From assembly GCF_003336225.1 (NCBI RefSeq), contig NZ_QPID01000010.1:1-64000 (forward strand): a stretch of 64,000 nucleotides of DNA, read 5' to 3'. The stretch is from Corallincola holothuriorum. Its GTDB lineage: Bacteria; Pseudomonadota; Gammaproteobacteria; Enterobacterales; Neiellaceae. Shown here one piece after another: positions 45,421-56,525 of the stretch. The translations under genes and the position numbers were made by a program. The notes below the pieces were generated by a model, which did not search any database, was not told the origin of the DNA, and worked only from the letters and a program-made list of their open reading frames with translations. Within the stretch, counting starts at the first letter, position 1. The number at the start of each line of letters is the position of its first letter.

Positions 45421-47076
45421 ATGGAATCACAACGCAATTTACTGCTTATCGGGTTTCTACTGGTAAGCTTCCTACTGTATCAGCAGTGGGTATCTTACAG
45501 TCAGCCAGATACGGCACCTGTCGAAACCAGTTTAACCACGCCAAGTGCCACAGACGCACTACCTAGCGCACAAGCAACTGGTGGCGAAGAGGGTATTCCA
45601 GATATCGCCCCAGCCGCGCCACAGGCACCTGCCGCAGATGATACACTGGCACCTGTTTCGCGTTTAATCACGGTGACAACAGATAAACTACGCATCACTA
45701 TCGACACCTTGGGTGGCGATGTCGTGCACGCCGACCTGATGGAATTCCCATTAACGCTGGATTCAGACGATCCGTTCGTGTTGCTACACCAAAGCAATCA
45801 ATTCCGTTACATCGCCCAAAGCGGTTTAACCGGTTTTGATACACGGGACAACCGCCCACTTTATGCAGCTGCACAGCAGAACTATACCCTCGCCGATGGC
45901 GAAGATATGTTGGCAGTGCCATTGAGCTACCAGCGCGATGACGGCGTCATGATCGCTAAAGTATTCAAGTTCAGCCGTGGCAAACACTCTATTGATGTAG
46001 ATTTCCGCATCCATAACGGCACCAGCCAACCACTGAGTACCCAGGTATGGGCGCAGTTGCGTCAAACGATGGCGGGTGAAGGCGGATCAATGTTGATGCC
46101 AACCTACCGCGGCGCAGCTTACTCGACAGCCGACTCACGATACGAAAAATTCAGCTTTGACGATATGAGCGAGAAAAAGCTCAATAAGCAAACCCAAGGC
46201 GGCTGGGTGGCCATGCTTCAGCACTACTTTGTTAGCGCTTGGGTGCCAGGCGCCGATGACAATAACGAGATCTATAGCAGCACCAGTAATGGTCAGGGCA
46301 TCATAGGTTTCATCGCCCCCGCAACCACCATTGCAGCGGGTGCCGACCAAACCCTGAATACCACGCTTTTTGTCGGTCCTAAAGATCAGGATGCACTGTC
46401 AGCATTATCACCAACCCTCAACCTAGTGGTTGATTACGGCTTCCTCTGGATGTTGGCGCAACCTCTGCATTGGTTGCTGGTATTGTTCCAAAGCTGGGTG
46501 GTTAACTGGGGTATCGCAATTATCCTAATCACGCTAACCGTCAAAGGCAGTATGTACCGCCTCACCAAAGCGCAGTTCAGCTCAATGGCGAAAATGCGCA
46601 AGTTGCAGCCAAAGATGGCTGCACTGAAAGAGCGTTATGGTGATGATCGCCAGAAGATGTCGCAAGCGATGATGGAGATGTATAAGAAAGAGAAGGTTAA
46701 CCCCATGGGTGGTTGCCTACCTATTCTTATCCAGATGCCTATCTTTATTGCTCTCTATTGGGTACTTCTGGAAAGCTATGAGTTACGTCAGGCTCCCTTC
46801 TTCCTCTGGATCGACGATCTGTCAGTACAGGATCCATATTACGTATTACCGTTGTTGATGGGCGCCTCCATGTGGTTGATGCAAAAGATGTCGCCAAATA
46901 CCATTACGGATCCAACACAGCAGAAAGTGATGCAGTTTATGCCGGTCATATTCACTTTTATGTTCCTCTGGTTCCCGTCAGGGCTGGTACTGTATTGGTT
47001 GGTATCCAACCTGATATCCATTGCCCAGCAATGGTATATCTACCGCCAAATGGACAAAGCAGACGCCAAAGCCTAA
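45421..47076 (+). CDS. yidC: membrane protein insertase YidC
   Basis: Inserts and folds inner-membrane proteins, alone or with Sec. 551 residues (E. coli 548). An N-terminal membrane anchor ([17 protein letters not shown]), a large periplasmic beta domain (about 60-340), then five membrane segments with the conserved [20 protein letters not shown]. Pore Arg is in the first core helix region ([12 protein letters not shown]). Followed by a stem-loop and mnmE. Confidence 0.97.
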   Translation: MESQRNLLLIGFLLVSFLLYQQWVSYSQPDTAPVETSLTTPSATDALPSAQATGGEEGIPDIAPAAPQAPAADDTLAPVSRLITVTTDKLRITIDTLGGDVVHADLMEFPLTLDSDDPFVLLHQSNQFRYIAQSGLTGFDTRDNRPLYAAAQQNYTLADGEDMLAVPLSYQRDDGVMIAKVFKFSRGKHSIDVDFRIHNGTSQPLSTQVWAQLRQTMAGEGGSMLMPTYRGAAYSTADSRYEKFSFDDMSEKKLNKQTQGGWVAMLQHYFVSAWVPGADDNNEIYSSTSNGQGIIGFIAPATTIAAGADQTLNTTLFVGPKDQDALSALSPTLNLVVDYGFLWMLAQPLHWLLVLFQSWVVNWGIAIILITLTVKGSMYRLTKAQFSSMAKMRKLQPKMAALKERYGDDRQKMSQAMMEMYKKEKVNPMGGCLPILIQMPIFIALYWVLLESYELRQAPFFLWIDDLSVQDPYYVLPLLMGASMWLMQKMSPNTITDPTQQKVMQFMPVIFTFMFLWFPSGLVLYWLVSNLISIAQQWYIYRQMDKADAKA

Positions 47077-47096
47077 CTAACAAGTTGAGCTAACAG

Positions 47097-47130
47097 TGAA
47101 AAGGGGCAACCAAGGTTGCCCCTTGTTGCT
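47097..47130 (+). terminator. stem-loop after yidC
   Basis: Perfect 11-bp arms AAGGGGCAACC / GGTTGCCCCTT separated by two bases, followed by a broken T-run (TGTTGCTTT). Strong hairpin, weak U-tract, so termination may be partial. Confidence 0.65.
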
Positions 47131-47168
47131 TTATAATGACGGTAATTATCCTAATTATTATCGCCATT

Positions 47169-48539
47169 ATGCCTAGTCATATAGATACAATTGTCGCCCA
47201 AGCCACCCCTCCAGGCCGTGGTGGCGTTTCTATCATTCGTGTTTCCGGTCCCGACGCAGAGCTGGTCGCTGAAACCGTTTTAGGAAAAGTGCCAGCGCCT
47301 CGTGTCGCCGAGTACCTCCCCTTTAAAGATCACAAAGCACAAATATTGGATCAGGGCATAGCCCTACTGTTCAAAGCCCCGAACTCCTTTACCGGTGAAA
47401 ACGTACTCGAGCTGCAAGGCCATGGTGGGCCCGTGGTTGTCGATATGCTATTGAAAGCGATCTGTCGCATTCCCGGTATACGCATCGCCAATCCAGGGGA
47501 GTTTAGCGAACGTGCTTTTCTAAATGACAAATTGGATCTGACACAGGCAGAGGCGATCGCTGACTTAATAGAAGCAAACAGTGAAGCCGCGGCCAAAAGT
47601 GCCCTGCACTCACTGCAAGGTGTATTTTCCCAGCAGGTACACGCGTTAGTAGAACAACTCACCCACCTACGGATCTACGTTGAAGCAGCTATCGACTTTC
47701 CCGATGAAGAGGTCGACTTTCTCTCTGACGGCAAGATCAGCGGCGACCTCAGCGCCATCGAGCAGCAACTCGCGGAAGTACAATCACAAGCCAAACAAGG
47801 CAGCTTGATCCGTGAAGGAATGCGCGTGGTACTGGCGGGCAAACCAAATGCCGGCAAATCAAGCTTACTCAACGCATTAGCAGGCAAAGAAGCTGCTATC
47901 GTCACAGAGATAGCAGGCACCACCCGAGACGTATTGCGAGAGCATATCCATATCGACGGGATGCCACTACACATCATCGACACAGCAGGCCTTAGAGAGA
48001 GCCCAGACAAAGTCGAACAGATAGGTATTGCACGCGCCTGGGAAGAGATAAACCAAGCAGACAGAGTCCTGTTTCTGGTTGACGCCAGCGAAACCAAAGA
48101 GACTGATCCCCATAAGATCTGGCCAGAGTTAGTCGACAAACTACCAAACGATGTACCACTCACTCTGGTACGCAATAAATTGGATGTTGCAGATATCCAA
48201 GCTAAGCCGACCGCAGAAGGTCGCTATCCAATAATCCAAATATCCGCGAAAACGGGCAGCGGTATTGATGAACTAAAAGTCCATCTAAAAGCGATTATGG
48301 GCTATCAAGGACAAGGGGGCGAAGGTCAATTTACCGCCCGACGTCGGCACACAGAGGCTCTCAAACAAGCTGAACAGCACCTGATCCAAGGTCGAGAGCA
48401 GTTAGATATCTATTGTGCCGGTGAGCTGTTAGCTGAAGAGTTACGGCTGGCACAGCAAGCATTAGCAGAGATCACCGGTGAATTTAGTTCAGATGATCTG
48501 CTTGGAAAGATCTTTTCTTCCTTTTGTATAGGTAAATAA
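47169..48539 (+). CDS. mnmE: tRNA modification GTPase MnmE
   Basis: With MnmG forms the cmnm5U34 modification at tRNA wobble positions. 456 residues (E. coli 454). N-terminal THF-binding domain ([19 protein letters not shown]), helical domain, inserted Ras-like G domain ([18 protein letters not shown]2 [13 protein letters not shown]) and the C-terminal FCIGK with the catalytic-motif Cys. The frame extends to 47136, but the family start is the ATG at 47169; no clear ribosome site precedes it. Its partner mnmG lies at 49555, across mioC and oriC. Confidence 0.96.
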   Translation: MPSHIDTIVAQATPPGRGGVSIIRVSGPDAELVAETVLGKVPAPRVAEYLPFKDHKAQILDQGIALLFKAPNSFTGENVLELQGHGGPVVVDMLLKAICRIPGIRIANPGEFSERAFLNDKLDLTQAEAIADLIEANSEAAAKSALHSLQGVFSQQVHALVEQLTHLRIYVEAAIDFPDEEVDFLSDGKISGDLSAIEQQLAEVQSQAKQGSLIREGMRVVLAGKPNAGKSSLLNALAGKEAAIVTEIAGTTRDVLREHIHIDGMPLHIIDTAGLRESPDKVEQIGIARAWEEINQADRVLFLVDASETKETDPHKIWPELVDKLPNDVPLTLVRNKLDVADIQAKPTAEGRYPIIQISAKTGSGIDELKVHLKAIMGYQGQGGEGQFTARRRHTEALKQAEQHLIQGREQLDIYCAGELLAEELRLAQQALAEITGEFSSDDLLGKIFSSFCIGK

Positions 48540-48582
48540 CCAAATAAAACAATAAGTAATAGTTATAGCTTGGGGATTATGG

Positions 48583-48600
48583 GTGATCATAAACGATCAC
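48583..48600. repeat. GATC-containing inverted repeat upstream of mioC
   Basis: GTGATC / GATCAC with a 6-nt spacer, flanked by wider GGATTA / TAATCC pairing. No T-run follows. It may end mnmE transcription weakly or serve as a binding site before mioC. Confidence 0.4.
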
Positions 48601-48622
48601 TTACCCCCAACTTAATCCTGCC

Positions 48623-48666
48623 TTATTCACATCAAATACCTTGGCTTACTCACAGAATTAGCCACA
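48623..48666 (+). promoter_or_regulatory. DnaA-box cluster upstream of mioC
   Basis: TTATTCACA (48623-48631) matches the DnaA box consensus TTATNCACA; TTACTCACA (48646-48654) and TTAGCCACA (48658-48666) each have one mismatch. All three point the same way. E. coli mioC is also controlled by DnaA binding in its promoter. Confidence 0.65.
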
Positions 48667-48720
48667 AGCGACAGCGAGCGGTTACAATAGCCATCACTTT
48701 ACTCTGAAGCAGGTTTTTCG

Positions 48721-49173
48721 ATGAGCAATACAGTTCAACTCTTGGTGGGCTCCATGCTAGGAGCGACCGAATATGTCGCAGACCACGCCGCAGACCTGTT
48801 GCAACAAGCAGGCTACAGCACAGAAATAGTGATCGACTTTAATCAATGGCGACCAAGAGATGATGAAAGCCAGCGTTGGCTCATCTGCACATCGACCCAT
48901 GGCGCTGGCGATCTTCCAGATAATATTCAGCCACTGGCCGAATATCTGCTGATGCATCGTCCTAATCTCGCCAGTGTAAAATATGGCGTTATCGGTTTAG
49001 GTGACTCCAGCTATGACACTTTTTGCGAAGGCAGTAAGACCCTAGATACCGTTCTTGAGGATTTAGGCGCCTATAAAGTTGCCGAACGACTAGAGATTGA
49101 TGTCCAAGAAACACCGATCCCCGAAGATGCAGCCGAGGCCTGGTTGCCACAATTTATTGAAAAGATCGCTTAA
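48721..49173 (+). CDS. mioC: flavodoxin-like protein MioC
   Basis: 150-residue FMN-binding flavodoxin (E. coli MioC 147). The phosphate-binding loop near the N-terminus reads GSMLGATEYVAD, followed by STHGAGDLPDN and GLGDSSYDTFCEG, all flavodoxin signatures. MioC has been implicated in biotin synthase electron transfer. It is immediately left of the origin and transcribed into it, as in E. coli mioC-oriC-mnmG. Confidence 0.93.
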   Translation: MSNTVQLLVGSMLGATEYVADHAADLLQQAGYSTEIVIDFNQWRPRDDESQRWLICTSTHGAGDLPDNIQPLAEYLLMHRPNLASVKYGVIGLGDSSYDTFCEGSKTLDTVLEDLGAYKVAERLEIDVQETPIPEDAAEAWLPQFIEKIA

Positions 49174-49554
49174 CAACTATGGATCTTAACTGTGTATAAG
49201 TAACCTAGTTACCCACAATACACACTGAAAAAACCAGATTATCTCTCCCCATGTATATGCGGTTGTGGATAAAACAGTGTTTCATCCACGATCAATACCC
49301 GTTAGATCCCAACGATCACACAGCTTTCAAACAATCTAACTTGTTGTAATTAATATAATTAACACCTTAATCCACAGAGATCTCCGTACTAATTAAAAGA
49401 TCAGTAAAGATCGATCTAAAGATCTTTTTGATCTTATTTAAGCAAGTAAGATCCTTTGTTCACTTCACGCCAGCCCTGCCATCAAGTAGAATATGCGACC
49501 CTTAAAGATCCTAAGGATCGCGATCCTAGAGATCCTAATGCGTGAGGTTGAGAT
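49174..49554. other. oriC: replication origin oriC (E. coli-like, mioC-mnmG)
   Basis: 381 bp without a gene. DnaA boxes: TGTGTATAA (49191-49199, minus, consensus), TTACCCACA (49209-49217, one mismatch), TGTGGATAA (49264-49272, minus, consensus TTATCCACA), TAATCCACA (49368-49376, one mismatch), and a weaker TCATCCACG near 49282. An AT-rich GATC-bearing stretch at about 49380-49450 holds 13-mer-like repeats (GATCTTTTTGATC, GATCTTATTTAAG), the likely unwinding element. About 15 GATC sites occur in all, as expected for SeqA/Dam control. Flanking genes are those of E. coli oriC. Confidence 0.92.
49464..49492 (+). promoter_or_regulatory. mnmG (gidA) promoter
   Basis: TTCACG (49464-49469), 17-bp spacer, TAGAAT (49487-49492), reading away from oriC into mnmG. 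In E. coli transcription from gidA away from oriC helps initiation. Confidence 0.6.
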
Positions 49555-51444
49555 ATGTTGTTCGATGAAAAGTTTGATGTGATCGTTGTTGGTGGTGGCC
49601 ATGCTGGCACTGAAGCAGCAATGGCATCAGCGCGAACAGGTGCGAACACACTTTTACTCACCCACAACATAGATACTTTAGGACAGATGTCCTGTAATCC
49701 CGCTATTGGTGGCATAGGTAAAGGCCATTTAGTGAAAGAGATTGATGCTCTGGGTGGTCTGATGGCCACAGCCATCGATCATGGCGGGATCCAATTCAGA
49801 ACGCTCAATGCCAGTAAAGGGCCAGCGGTAAGAGCGACACGAGCACAGGCTGATCGTCAGTTGTATCGTTCCTTCGTGCGTCACGCATTAGAAAACCAGC
49901 CCAATCTGAAAGTTTTCCAGCAGTCCTGCGATGATCTTTTAGTTGAGAACGATCGGGTTACCGGTGTGGTAACTAAAATGGGGCTGACGTTCAAAGCTGA
50001 TGCGGTGGTGCTGACGGTAGGTACCTTTCTTGGTGGTCAGATCCATATCGGCATGGAGAACTACAGTGGTGGACGCGCAGGTGATCCACCATCGATCGCA
50101 TTAGCACAACGAATGCGAGAATTGCCGTTTCGGGTTGGTCGTTTAAAAACCGGCACCCCACCCCGTATTGACGCTCGTAGCATTGATTTTTCTGTGATGG
50201 AGCCACAACCCGGTGATGCGCCAACACCGACCTTTTCTTTCATGGGAAAAGCATCGCAGCATCCCCAGCAGATCGCCTGTTATATCACCCATACCAATAC
50301 ACAAACCCATGAAATCATTAAAGGCGGGTTAGATCGATCACCCATGTATGCCGGAGTGATCGAGGGTGTGGGGCCAAGATATTGTCCATCAATTGAAGAC
50401 AAGGTGATGCGCTTTGCGGATAAACAATCCCATCAGATATTCGTTGAGCCTGAAGGGCTAACTACCCATGAGGTTTATCCGAACGGTATCTCGACTAGTT
50501 TGCCATTTGATGTCCAGTTAAACTTAGTGCACTCGATTGTTGGCTTTGAAAACGCCCATATCACTCGACCTGGTTACGCCATCGAATATGATTTCTTTGA
50601 TCCTCGGGATCTTAAAGCCACGCTGGAAACCAAGTTTATCCAAGGGCTATTTTTTGCTGGTCAAATCAACGGTACAACCGGTTATGAAGAAGCGGGCGCA
50701 CAGGGATTAATTGCCGGTGTTAACGCTTCGCGCTTGGCTAATGAACTTGAGCAGTGGACGCCGCGTCGAGATCAGGCATATATGGGCGTATTGGTTGATG
50801 ATCTTGCCACTTTGGGAACGCAAGAGCCTTATCGCATGTTTACCAGCCGTGCGGAATATCGTTTGTTGTTGCGCGAAGATAACGCTGATCTGCGTTTAAC
50901 GCCGATCGGGCGAGAACTAGGCTTAGTGGATGATCTCCGTTGGCAGACGTTTAATGAAAAACTCGAAGCTATTGAGCAAGAAAAACAGCGTCTAAAAGAG
51001 ACTTGGGTACAGGCTAATTCCGTTGCAGCTAGCCAGCTCAATCCAAAGCTGAAAACACCATTGGCGCGGGAAACTAACTTGGAAAGCTTGCTACGCCGAC
51101 CTGAAGTGACTTATCAGATGCTTTCAGATCTCGAAGGTATCGGGGCTGGATTGGAGCATCAACAAGCGGCAGAACAAGTAGAGATCCAAACGAAGTACGC
51201 TGGTTATATTGAGCGGCAGAAAGATGAAATAGCCAAACTGCAACGTAATGAAAATACTCTGCTACCGTTAGATATTGATTACGCCAATGTCCCCGGGCTT
51301 TCTAACGAAGTGATCGCCAAATTGAACAACAGTAAGCCAGAAACGATCGGTAAAGCCTCCCGTATATCAGGGATCACACCGGCTGCTATCTCGATCTTAC
51401 TGGTGCATTTGAAGAAGCTTGGTTTATTGAAAAAGAGTGCTTGA
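49555..51444 (+). CDS. mnmG: tRNA uridine 5-carboxymethylaminomethyl modification enzyme MnmG
   Basis: FAD-dependent partner of MnmE. 629 residues, identical in length to E. coli. FAD-binding loop [17 protein letters not shown] near the start; [19 protein letters not shown] and [18 protein letters not shown] are GidA signatures; the C-terminal domain ends [14 protein letters not shown]. The stop codon overlaps the rsmG start (TGATG), so these are coupled. Confidence 0.98.
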   Translation: MLFDEKFDVIVVGGGHAGTEAAMASARTGANTLLLTHNIDTLGQMSCNPAIGGIGKGHLVKEIDALGGLMATAIDHGGIQFRTLNASKGPAVRATRAQADRQLYRSFVRHALENQPNLKVFQQSCDDLLVENDRVTGVVTKMGLTFKADAVVLTVGTFLGGQIHIGMENYSGGRAGDPPSIALAQRMRELPFRVGRLKTGTPPRIDARSIDFSVMEPQPGDAPTPTFSFMGKASQHPQQIACYITHTNTQTHEIIKGGLDRSPMYAGVIEGVGPRYCPSIEDKVMRFADKQSHQIFVEPEGLTTHEVYPNGISTSLPFDVQLNLVHSIVGFENAHITRPGYAIEYDFFDPRDLKATLETKFIQGLFFAGQINGTTGYEEAGAQGLIAGVNASRLANELEQWTPRRDQAYMGVLVDDLATLGTQEPYRMFTSRAEYRLLLREDNADLRLTPIGRELGLVDDLRWQTFNEKLEAIEQEKQRLKETWVQANSVAASQLNPKLKTPLARETNLESLLRRPEVTYQMLSDLEGIGAGLEHQQAAEQVEIQTKYAGYIERQKDEIAKLQRNENTLLPLDIDYANVPGLSNEVIAKLNNSKPETIGKASRISGITPAAISILLVHLKKLGLLKKSA

Positions 51445-52067
51445 TGGAACAGTTTAAAACCCAACTGATAACCCAAGCGAACAGCTTAGGTTTGTCGCTG
51501 ACGGATGAGCAGAGTGACAAACTGTTAGGTTTTTTGGCGCTACTGAACAAGTGGAACAAAGCGTATAACCTCACCTCTGTGCGTGATCCGCAAGAGATGT
51601 TAGTACGTCATATTCTAGACAGTTTGGTGGTCTTACCCCATATGGACGGACTCAAACGGGTCATCGATGTGGGGACGGGTCCGGGGTTACCTGGGATCCC
51701 ATTGGCAATTATGATGCCCGAGACTCAATTCTTTCTGCTTGATAGTCTGGGTAAGCGCATTCGCTTTCAGAAGCAGGTTTGTCATGAGTTAGGACTCACT
51801 AATGTCACTTCTATACAAAGTAGAGTTGAAAAATTCCAGCCGGATCACCCATTTGATGCTGTGATCAGTCGCGCCTTTGCGTCGATAGGTGATATGCTCA
51901 GTTGGTGTAGCCATTTGGGCTGTTATTTTCTAGCCATGAAAGGCACTTATCCTGAACAGGAACTTGCACAACTGCCTGCCGACTTTACAGTCAAAGCAGT
52001 ACATCCGTTACAAGTACCTGAGCTGGATGAAGCTCGTCACTTGGTAGAGATCATACGCAACCAATAA
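51444..52067 (+). CDS. rsmG: 16S rRNA (guanine-527-N7)-methyltransferase
   Basis: Methylates G527 of 16S rRNA. 207 residues, the same as E. coli RsmG (GidB). SAM-binding motif [17 protein letters not shown] near residue 75; [20 protein letters not shown] upstream is the family signature. The ATG at 51444 overlaps the mnmG stop; a TTG just before is ignored. Second gene of the mnmG-rsmG-parAB group. Confidence 0.97.
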   Translation: MEQFKTQLITQANSLGLSLTDEQSDKLLGFLALLNKWNKAYNLTSVRDPQEMLVRHILDSLVVLPHMDGLKRVIDVGTGPGLPGIPLAIMMPETQFFLLDSLGKRIRFQKQVCHELGLTNVTSIQSRVEKFQPDHPFDAVISRAFASIGDMLSWCSHLGCYFLAMKGTYPEQELAQLPADFTVKAVHPLQVPELDEARHLVEIIRNQ

Positions 52068-52084
52068 CTCGATTGGGGTCTGTC

Positions 52085-52876
52085 GTGGGTAAAGTCATTT
52101 CAGTAGCAAACCAGAAAGGTGGTGTCGGTAAGACAACCACAGCTGTCAACCTGGCCGCGTCGCTGGCCGCCACCAAACGCAAAGTGCTGTTGATCGATCT
52201 CGATCCACAGGGTAATGCGACCATGGGTAGCGGTGTCGACAAATATGAAGTGCCGAAAAGCGCTTATGAGCTATTGATTGATGAAGAGCCGTTTAATGAC
52301 GTGGTGGTCACGGAAACAACCGGTGGTTATGACCTGATCGCTGCTAATGCCGATGTCACGGCGGCCGAAATTAAGTTGATGGAAGTTTTCTCGCGGGAAA
52401 CGCGCCTGCGTAATGCATTGCATCCAGTGCGAGATAGTTACGATTTCATTTTTATCGATTGCCCACCCTCGTTGAACTTATTGACGGTCAACGCGATGGC
52501 GGCATCTGACTCTGTACTGGTACCAATGCAGTGTGAGTACTTTGCTCTGGAAGGATTGACCGCATTGGTTGATACCGTGAGTAAAATATCAGCGGCAGTG
52601 AATCCTGGGCTACATGTCGAAGGTATACTTCGCACCATGTACGATCCTAGAAATCGCCTCTCCTGTGATGTATCAGAGCAGCTGAAACAGCACTTTGGTG
52701 ACAAAGTTTACCGTACTGTTATTCCTCGAAATATCCGCTTAGCTGAAGCGCCTAGTTTTGGTACACCAAGTATGTACTACGATAAAAACTCGACTGGCGC
52801 TAAATCATACTTAGCACTTGCAGGTGAGATCCTGCGTCGTGCCGAGCTCAGTGGTGCTAATTCAGAATCAGCCTAA
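52085..52876 (+). CDS. parA: chromosome partitioning ATPase ParA
   Basis: 263-residue ParA/Soj ATPase that drives segregation of ParB-parS complexes. Deviant Walker A in NQKGGVGKTTT, the A' motif DLDPQGNATMG, Walker B IFIDCPPSLNLLT. The frame is open from a TTG at 52073, but the family N-terminus MGKVISVANQKGG starts at the GTG at 52085, so that start is preferred; neither has a strong ribosome site. Adjacent to parB and near the parS-like sites at 40.7 and 41.3 kb. Confidence 0.94.
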   Translation: MGKVISVANQKGGVGKTTTAVNLAASLAATKRKVLLIDLDPQGNATMGSGVDKYEVPKSAYELLIDEEPFNDVVVTETTGGYDLIAANADVTAAEIKLMEVFSRETRLRNALHPVRDSYDFIFIDCPPSLNLLTVNAMAASDSVLVPMQCEYFALEGLTALVDTVSKISAAVNPGLHVEGILRTMYDPRNRLSCDVSEQLKQHFGDKVYRTVIPRNIRLAEAPSFGTPSMYYDKNSTGAKSYLALAGEILRRAELSGANSESA

Positions 52877-52900
52877 CGTCTTAAGGAAATAGTTCAACTC

Positions 52901-53800
52901 ATGTCGACACCTAAACGTAGAGGCTTGGGCCGCGGATTAGATGCCCTGCTAAGTACCAGCCAGGCAGCTCGAGATAGAGTGGATGCTCAGGCTGATGGCG
53001 AAGCGCAGTCCGCAGCGGCCATTCCGAAGGGAGAGATGCAAAAACTCCCGATTGAACAACTCACGCCTGGCAAATATCAACCTCGTAAAGATATGTCACC
53101 GGAAGCGCTGGAAGAGTTGGCGCATTCTATTGAAGCACAGGGCATTATCCAGCCGATTGTGGTGCGCAAAGTTGCCAGTGGTAAATATGAGATTATTGCC
53201 GGTGAGCGGCGTTGGCGTGCTTCTCAATTAGCCGGGTTAGATATTGTTCCCTGCATGGTTAAAGATGTGCCCGATGAAGCTGCTGTGGCTATTGCGTTGA
53301 TTGAAAATATTCAGCGTGAAGATCTTAATGCGATGGAAGAAGCTATCGCATTAAAACGCTTAATGACTGAATTTCAGCTTACTCATCAGGAAACCGCTGA
53401 TGCCGTAGGTAAATCTCGCACTACTGTGACCAATTTATTACGCTTAAATAACCTGAATGATGACGTTAAGGTTATGCTAGAGCGTGGCGACATTGAGATG
53501 GGGCATGCCCGTGCTCTGTTGACGCTTGAAGGTGAGCAACAATCTGAAGCTGCTCGCATCGTGGTGGGTAAAGGCATGACCGTTAGGGAAGCTGAGCGCT
53601 TGGTGCGGAAGATTATGGATCCGCCTGAAGCGAAGCCAGAACCTACCATTGATCCAAATATCACCCAGTTACAAACTGATTTGGCAGAGCGCTTAGGAGC
53701 CAATGTAATGATCAATCATACTTCTAAAGGCAAAGGTAAGTTGGTCATTAGTTATACTAATCTGGATGAGCTTGATGGGATTCTTGAGCACATTAAGTAA
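52901..53800 (+). CDS. parB: chromosome partitioning protein ParB
   Basis: 299-residue CTP-dependent DNA clamp that loads at parS. The N-terminal ParA-interacting RRGLGRGLDALL, the ParB/Srx CTP-binding domain (IEAQGIIQPIVVRK; GERRWRASQLAG), central HTH (ETADAVGKSRTTVTNLLRLNNL) and C-terminal dimerisation domain are all visible. The candidate targets are the GTTCCACGTGGAAC sites elsewhere in the window. It is 24 bp after parA. Confidence 0.97.
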   Translation: MSTPKRRGLGRGLDALLSTSQAARDRVDAQADGEAQSAAAIPKGEMQKLPIEQLTPGKYQPRKDMSPEALEELAHSIEAQGIIQPIVVRKVASGKYEIIAGERRWRASQLAGLDIVPCMVKDVPDEAAVAIALIENIQREDLNAMEEAIALKRLMTEFQLTHQETADAVGKSRTTVTNLLRLNNLNDDVKVMLERGDIEMGHARALLTLEGEQQSEAARIVVGKGMTVREAERLVRKIMDPPEAKPEPTIDPNITQLQTDLAERLGANVMINHTSKGKGKLVISYTNLDELDGILEHIK

Positions 53801-53828
53801 TGGCCTAGCACGGATAGACAATGTCCAT

Positions 53829-53858
53829 TTGCGCTCAGTCAATAAATGCCTTTATACT
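53829..53858 (+). promoter_or_regulatory. candidate atp operon promoter
   Basis: TTGCGC (53829-53834), 18-bp spacer, TATACT (53853-53858), 48 bp upstream of atpI. A tight inverted repeat ATTGGC-TT-GCCAAT (53869-53882) just downstream could be an operator. Confidence 0.5.
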
Positions 53859-53905
53859 CCGCTAGCAAATTGGCTTGCCAATAATAAATTAAAGAAAAAA
53901 GCCTT

Positions 53906-54286
53906 GTGATCCCATTAATTTCGCAAACTAGGCGTGTAGCGATAAAACAGGTGCAGATTCTGCTGTTTTTGTCTGTTGCTACCGGTTTATCATGGACTAT
54001 AGTTGCAGACTACATTGATGGTATCGCCGCATTTTGTGGTGGTCTTTCCGTGTCGGTAGGACAGTTAGTTTTTATCTGGTCGGCACTAAGATTTAATGGA
54101 GCCAGACAGGCTGGACTGATAAAGTCAGGTTTCAAGCAGGGGTTACATTTAAAATGGAGCGCGACACTTATCTTTGCTGCTTTAGCGTTAGCGAAGTTCA
54201 AGTTACCTCCGCTGCCCTTTTTAACAACTTTTTGTGTAATGGTATTGGTCAGTGCATCGATACCGGTTATGTTTTCAAAAAAATAA
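53906..54286 (+). CDS. atpI: ATP synthase protein I
   Basis: 126-residue membrane protein with four likely membrane spans (ILLFLSVATGLSWTIV, IAAFCGGLSVSVGQLVFI, LIFAALALA, FCVMVLVSASIPVMF). AtpI helps c-ring assembly but is not part of the enzyme. It starts with GTG. First gene of the operon atpIBEFHAGDC, the standard order. Confidence 0.88.
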   Translation: MIPLISQTRRVAIKQVQILLFLSVATGLSWTIVADYIDGIAAFCGGLSVSVGQLVFIWSALRFNGARQAGLIKSGFKQGLHLKWSATLIFAALALAKFKLPPLPFLTTFCVMVLVSASIPVMFSKK

Positions 54287-54297
54287 AATCAGGATGA

Positions 54298-55155
<858 letters not shown>

Positions 55156-55199
55156 CTCGTAACTAACTATTTGTTCGTTAAAACCATCAAAGCTAATAA

Positions 55200-55442
<243 letters not shown>

Positions 55443-55490
55443 GCTAACTATTTCATTAATGCGAACAGCAGTGAATAAGGAGGATGTGTT

Positions 55491-55961
55491 GTGAGTATCA
55501 ACGCTACCTTGTTTGGACAAATGATCGCTTTTGCGGTGTTCGTGTGGTTCTGCATGAAATATGTGTGGCCACCGCTGATAAGTGCGATCGAAGAACGTCA
55601 GAAGAAAATTGCTGACGGCCTTGCTGACGCTGAACGTGCTTCAAAAAGCTTAGAATTGGCGCAAAATAATGCCGCGGATAAGTTAAAAGAAGCTAAGCAG
55701 CAAGCCACTGAAATTTTAGAGCAAGCTAACCGTCGCAAAAATCAGATTGTTGAAGAAGCACAAACTGAAGCGCGCGGTGAACGGGAAAAAATCCTCGTTC
55801 AAGGGCGAGCTGAAATTGAAGCTGAACGAAATCGAGCACAGGAAGAACTGCGTAAGCAGGTCGCGGTACTGGCTGTTGCTGGTGCTGAGCGAATTCTGGC
55901 TCGTTCGATCGATAAGGCTGCTAATGCCGATATCTTAGATCAGTTGGCTAAAGAGCTGTAA
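55491..55961 (+). CDS. atpF: ATP synthase Fo subunit b
   Basis: 156 residues, the same as E. coli. One N-terminal membrane span ([19 protein letters not shown]) and a long charged coiled coil that forms the peripheral stalk. It starts with GTG behind a full AGGAGG site 7 nt upstream, which settles the start. Confidence 0.97.
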   Translation: MSINATLFGQMIAFAVFVWFCMKYVWPPLISAIEERQKKIADGLADAERASKSLELAQNNAADKLKEAKQQATEILEQANRRKNQIVEEAQTEARGEREKILVQGRAEIEAERNRAQEELRKQVAVLAVAGAERILARSIDKAANADILDQLAKEL

Positions 55962-55976
55962 TAAGGGAGTGGCGAC

Positions 55977-56510
55977 ATGTCTGATTTGACTACGATTGCG
56001 CGCCCTTATGCTAAGGCAGCTTTTGACTTTGCTATTGAGAACAATACGCTGTCGGATTGGAACGAAATGTTAGCGTTTGCCGCTGCTGTTTCATCTGAGC
56101 CGCAGGTTTCAACATTACTGGCTGCTGCCGGTAATGCTGAAAAAGCAGCGGAGGTGTTTAACACTCTGTGCGACGAGCAACTCAACGAGCATGGTCGTAA
56201 CTTGATCAAGGTAATGGCCGAAAACAAACGTCTTCAAGCACTACCAGAAGTGTTCCGCTTGTATCAGATTTTGAAAGCGGAGCATGAACTAGAGATTGAC
56301 GTATACTGCACCTCAAACACCGATCTAGATGCTGCTCAAAAGCAAGCAATTAGTCAGGCAATGGCAGTACGTTTGTCACGTAAAGTTAAGTTGATTTGTA
56401 ATGTAGACAGCACACTGCTTGGCGGTGTTGTGATCAAAGCTGGCGATTTGGTGATTGATAACACTATTCGCGGCAAGCTGGATCGCATGGCTGATTCATT
56501 ACTGTCATAA
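55977..56510 (+). CDS. atpH: ATP synthase F1 subunit delta
   Basis: 177 residues, the same as E. coli. Links the top of the F1 hexamer to the b stalk. Conserved TIARPYAKAAFDFA at the N-terminus and LGGVVIKAGDLVIDNTIRGKL near the end. Confidence 0.97.
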   Translation: MSDLTTIARPYAKAAFDFAIENNTLSDWNEMLAFAAAVSSEPQVSTLLAAAGNAEKAAEVFNTLCDEQLNEHGRNLIKVMAENKRLQALPEVFRLYQILKAEHELEIDVYCTSNTDLDAAQKQAISQAMAVRLSRKVKLICNVDSTLLGGVVIKAGDLVIDNTIRGKLDRMADSLLS

Positions 56511-56525
56511 ACGGGAAAGCAGAGC

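Noticed and set aside
53869-53882. ATTGGC-TT-GCCAAT as a terminator before atpI
   Set aside because: The 2-base loop is too tight for a terminator and no T-run follows; at most an operator.
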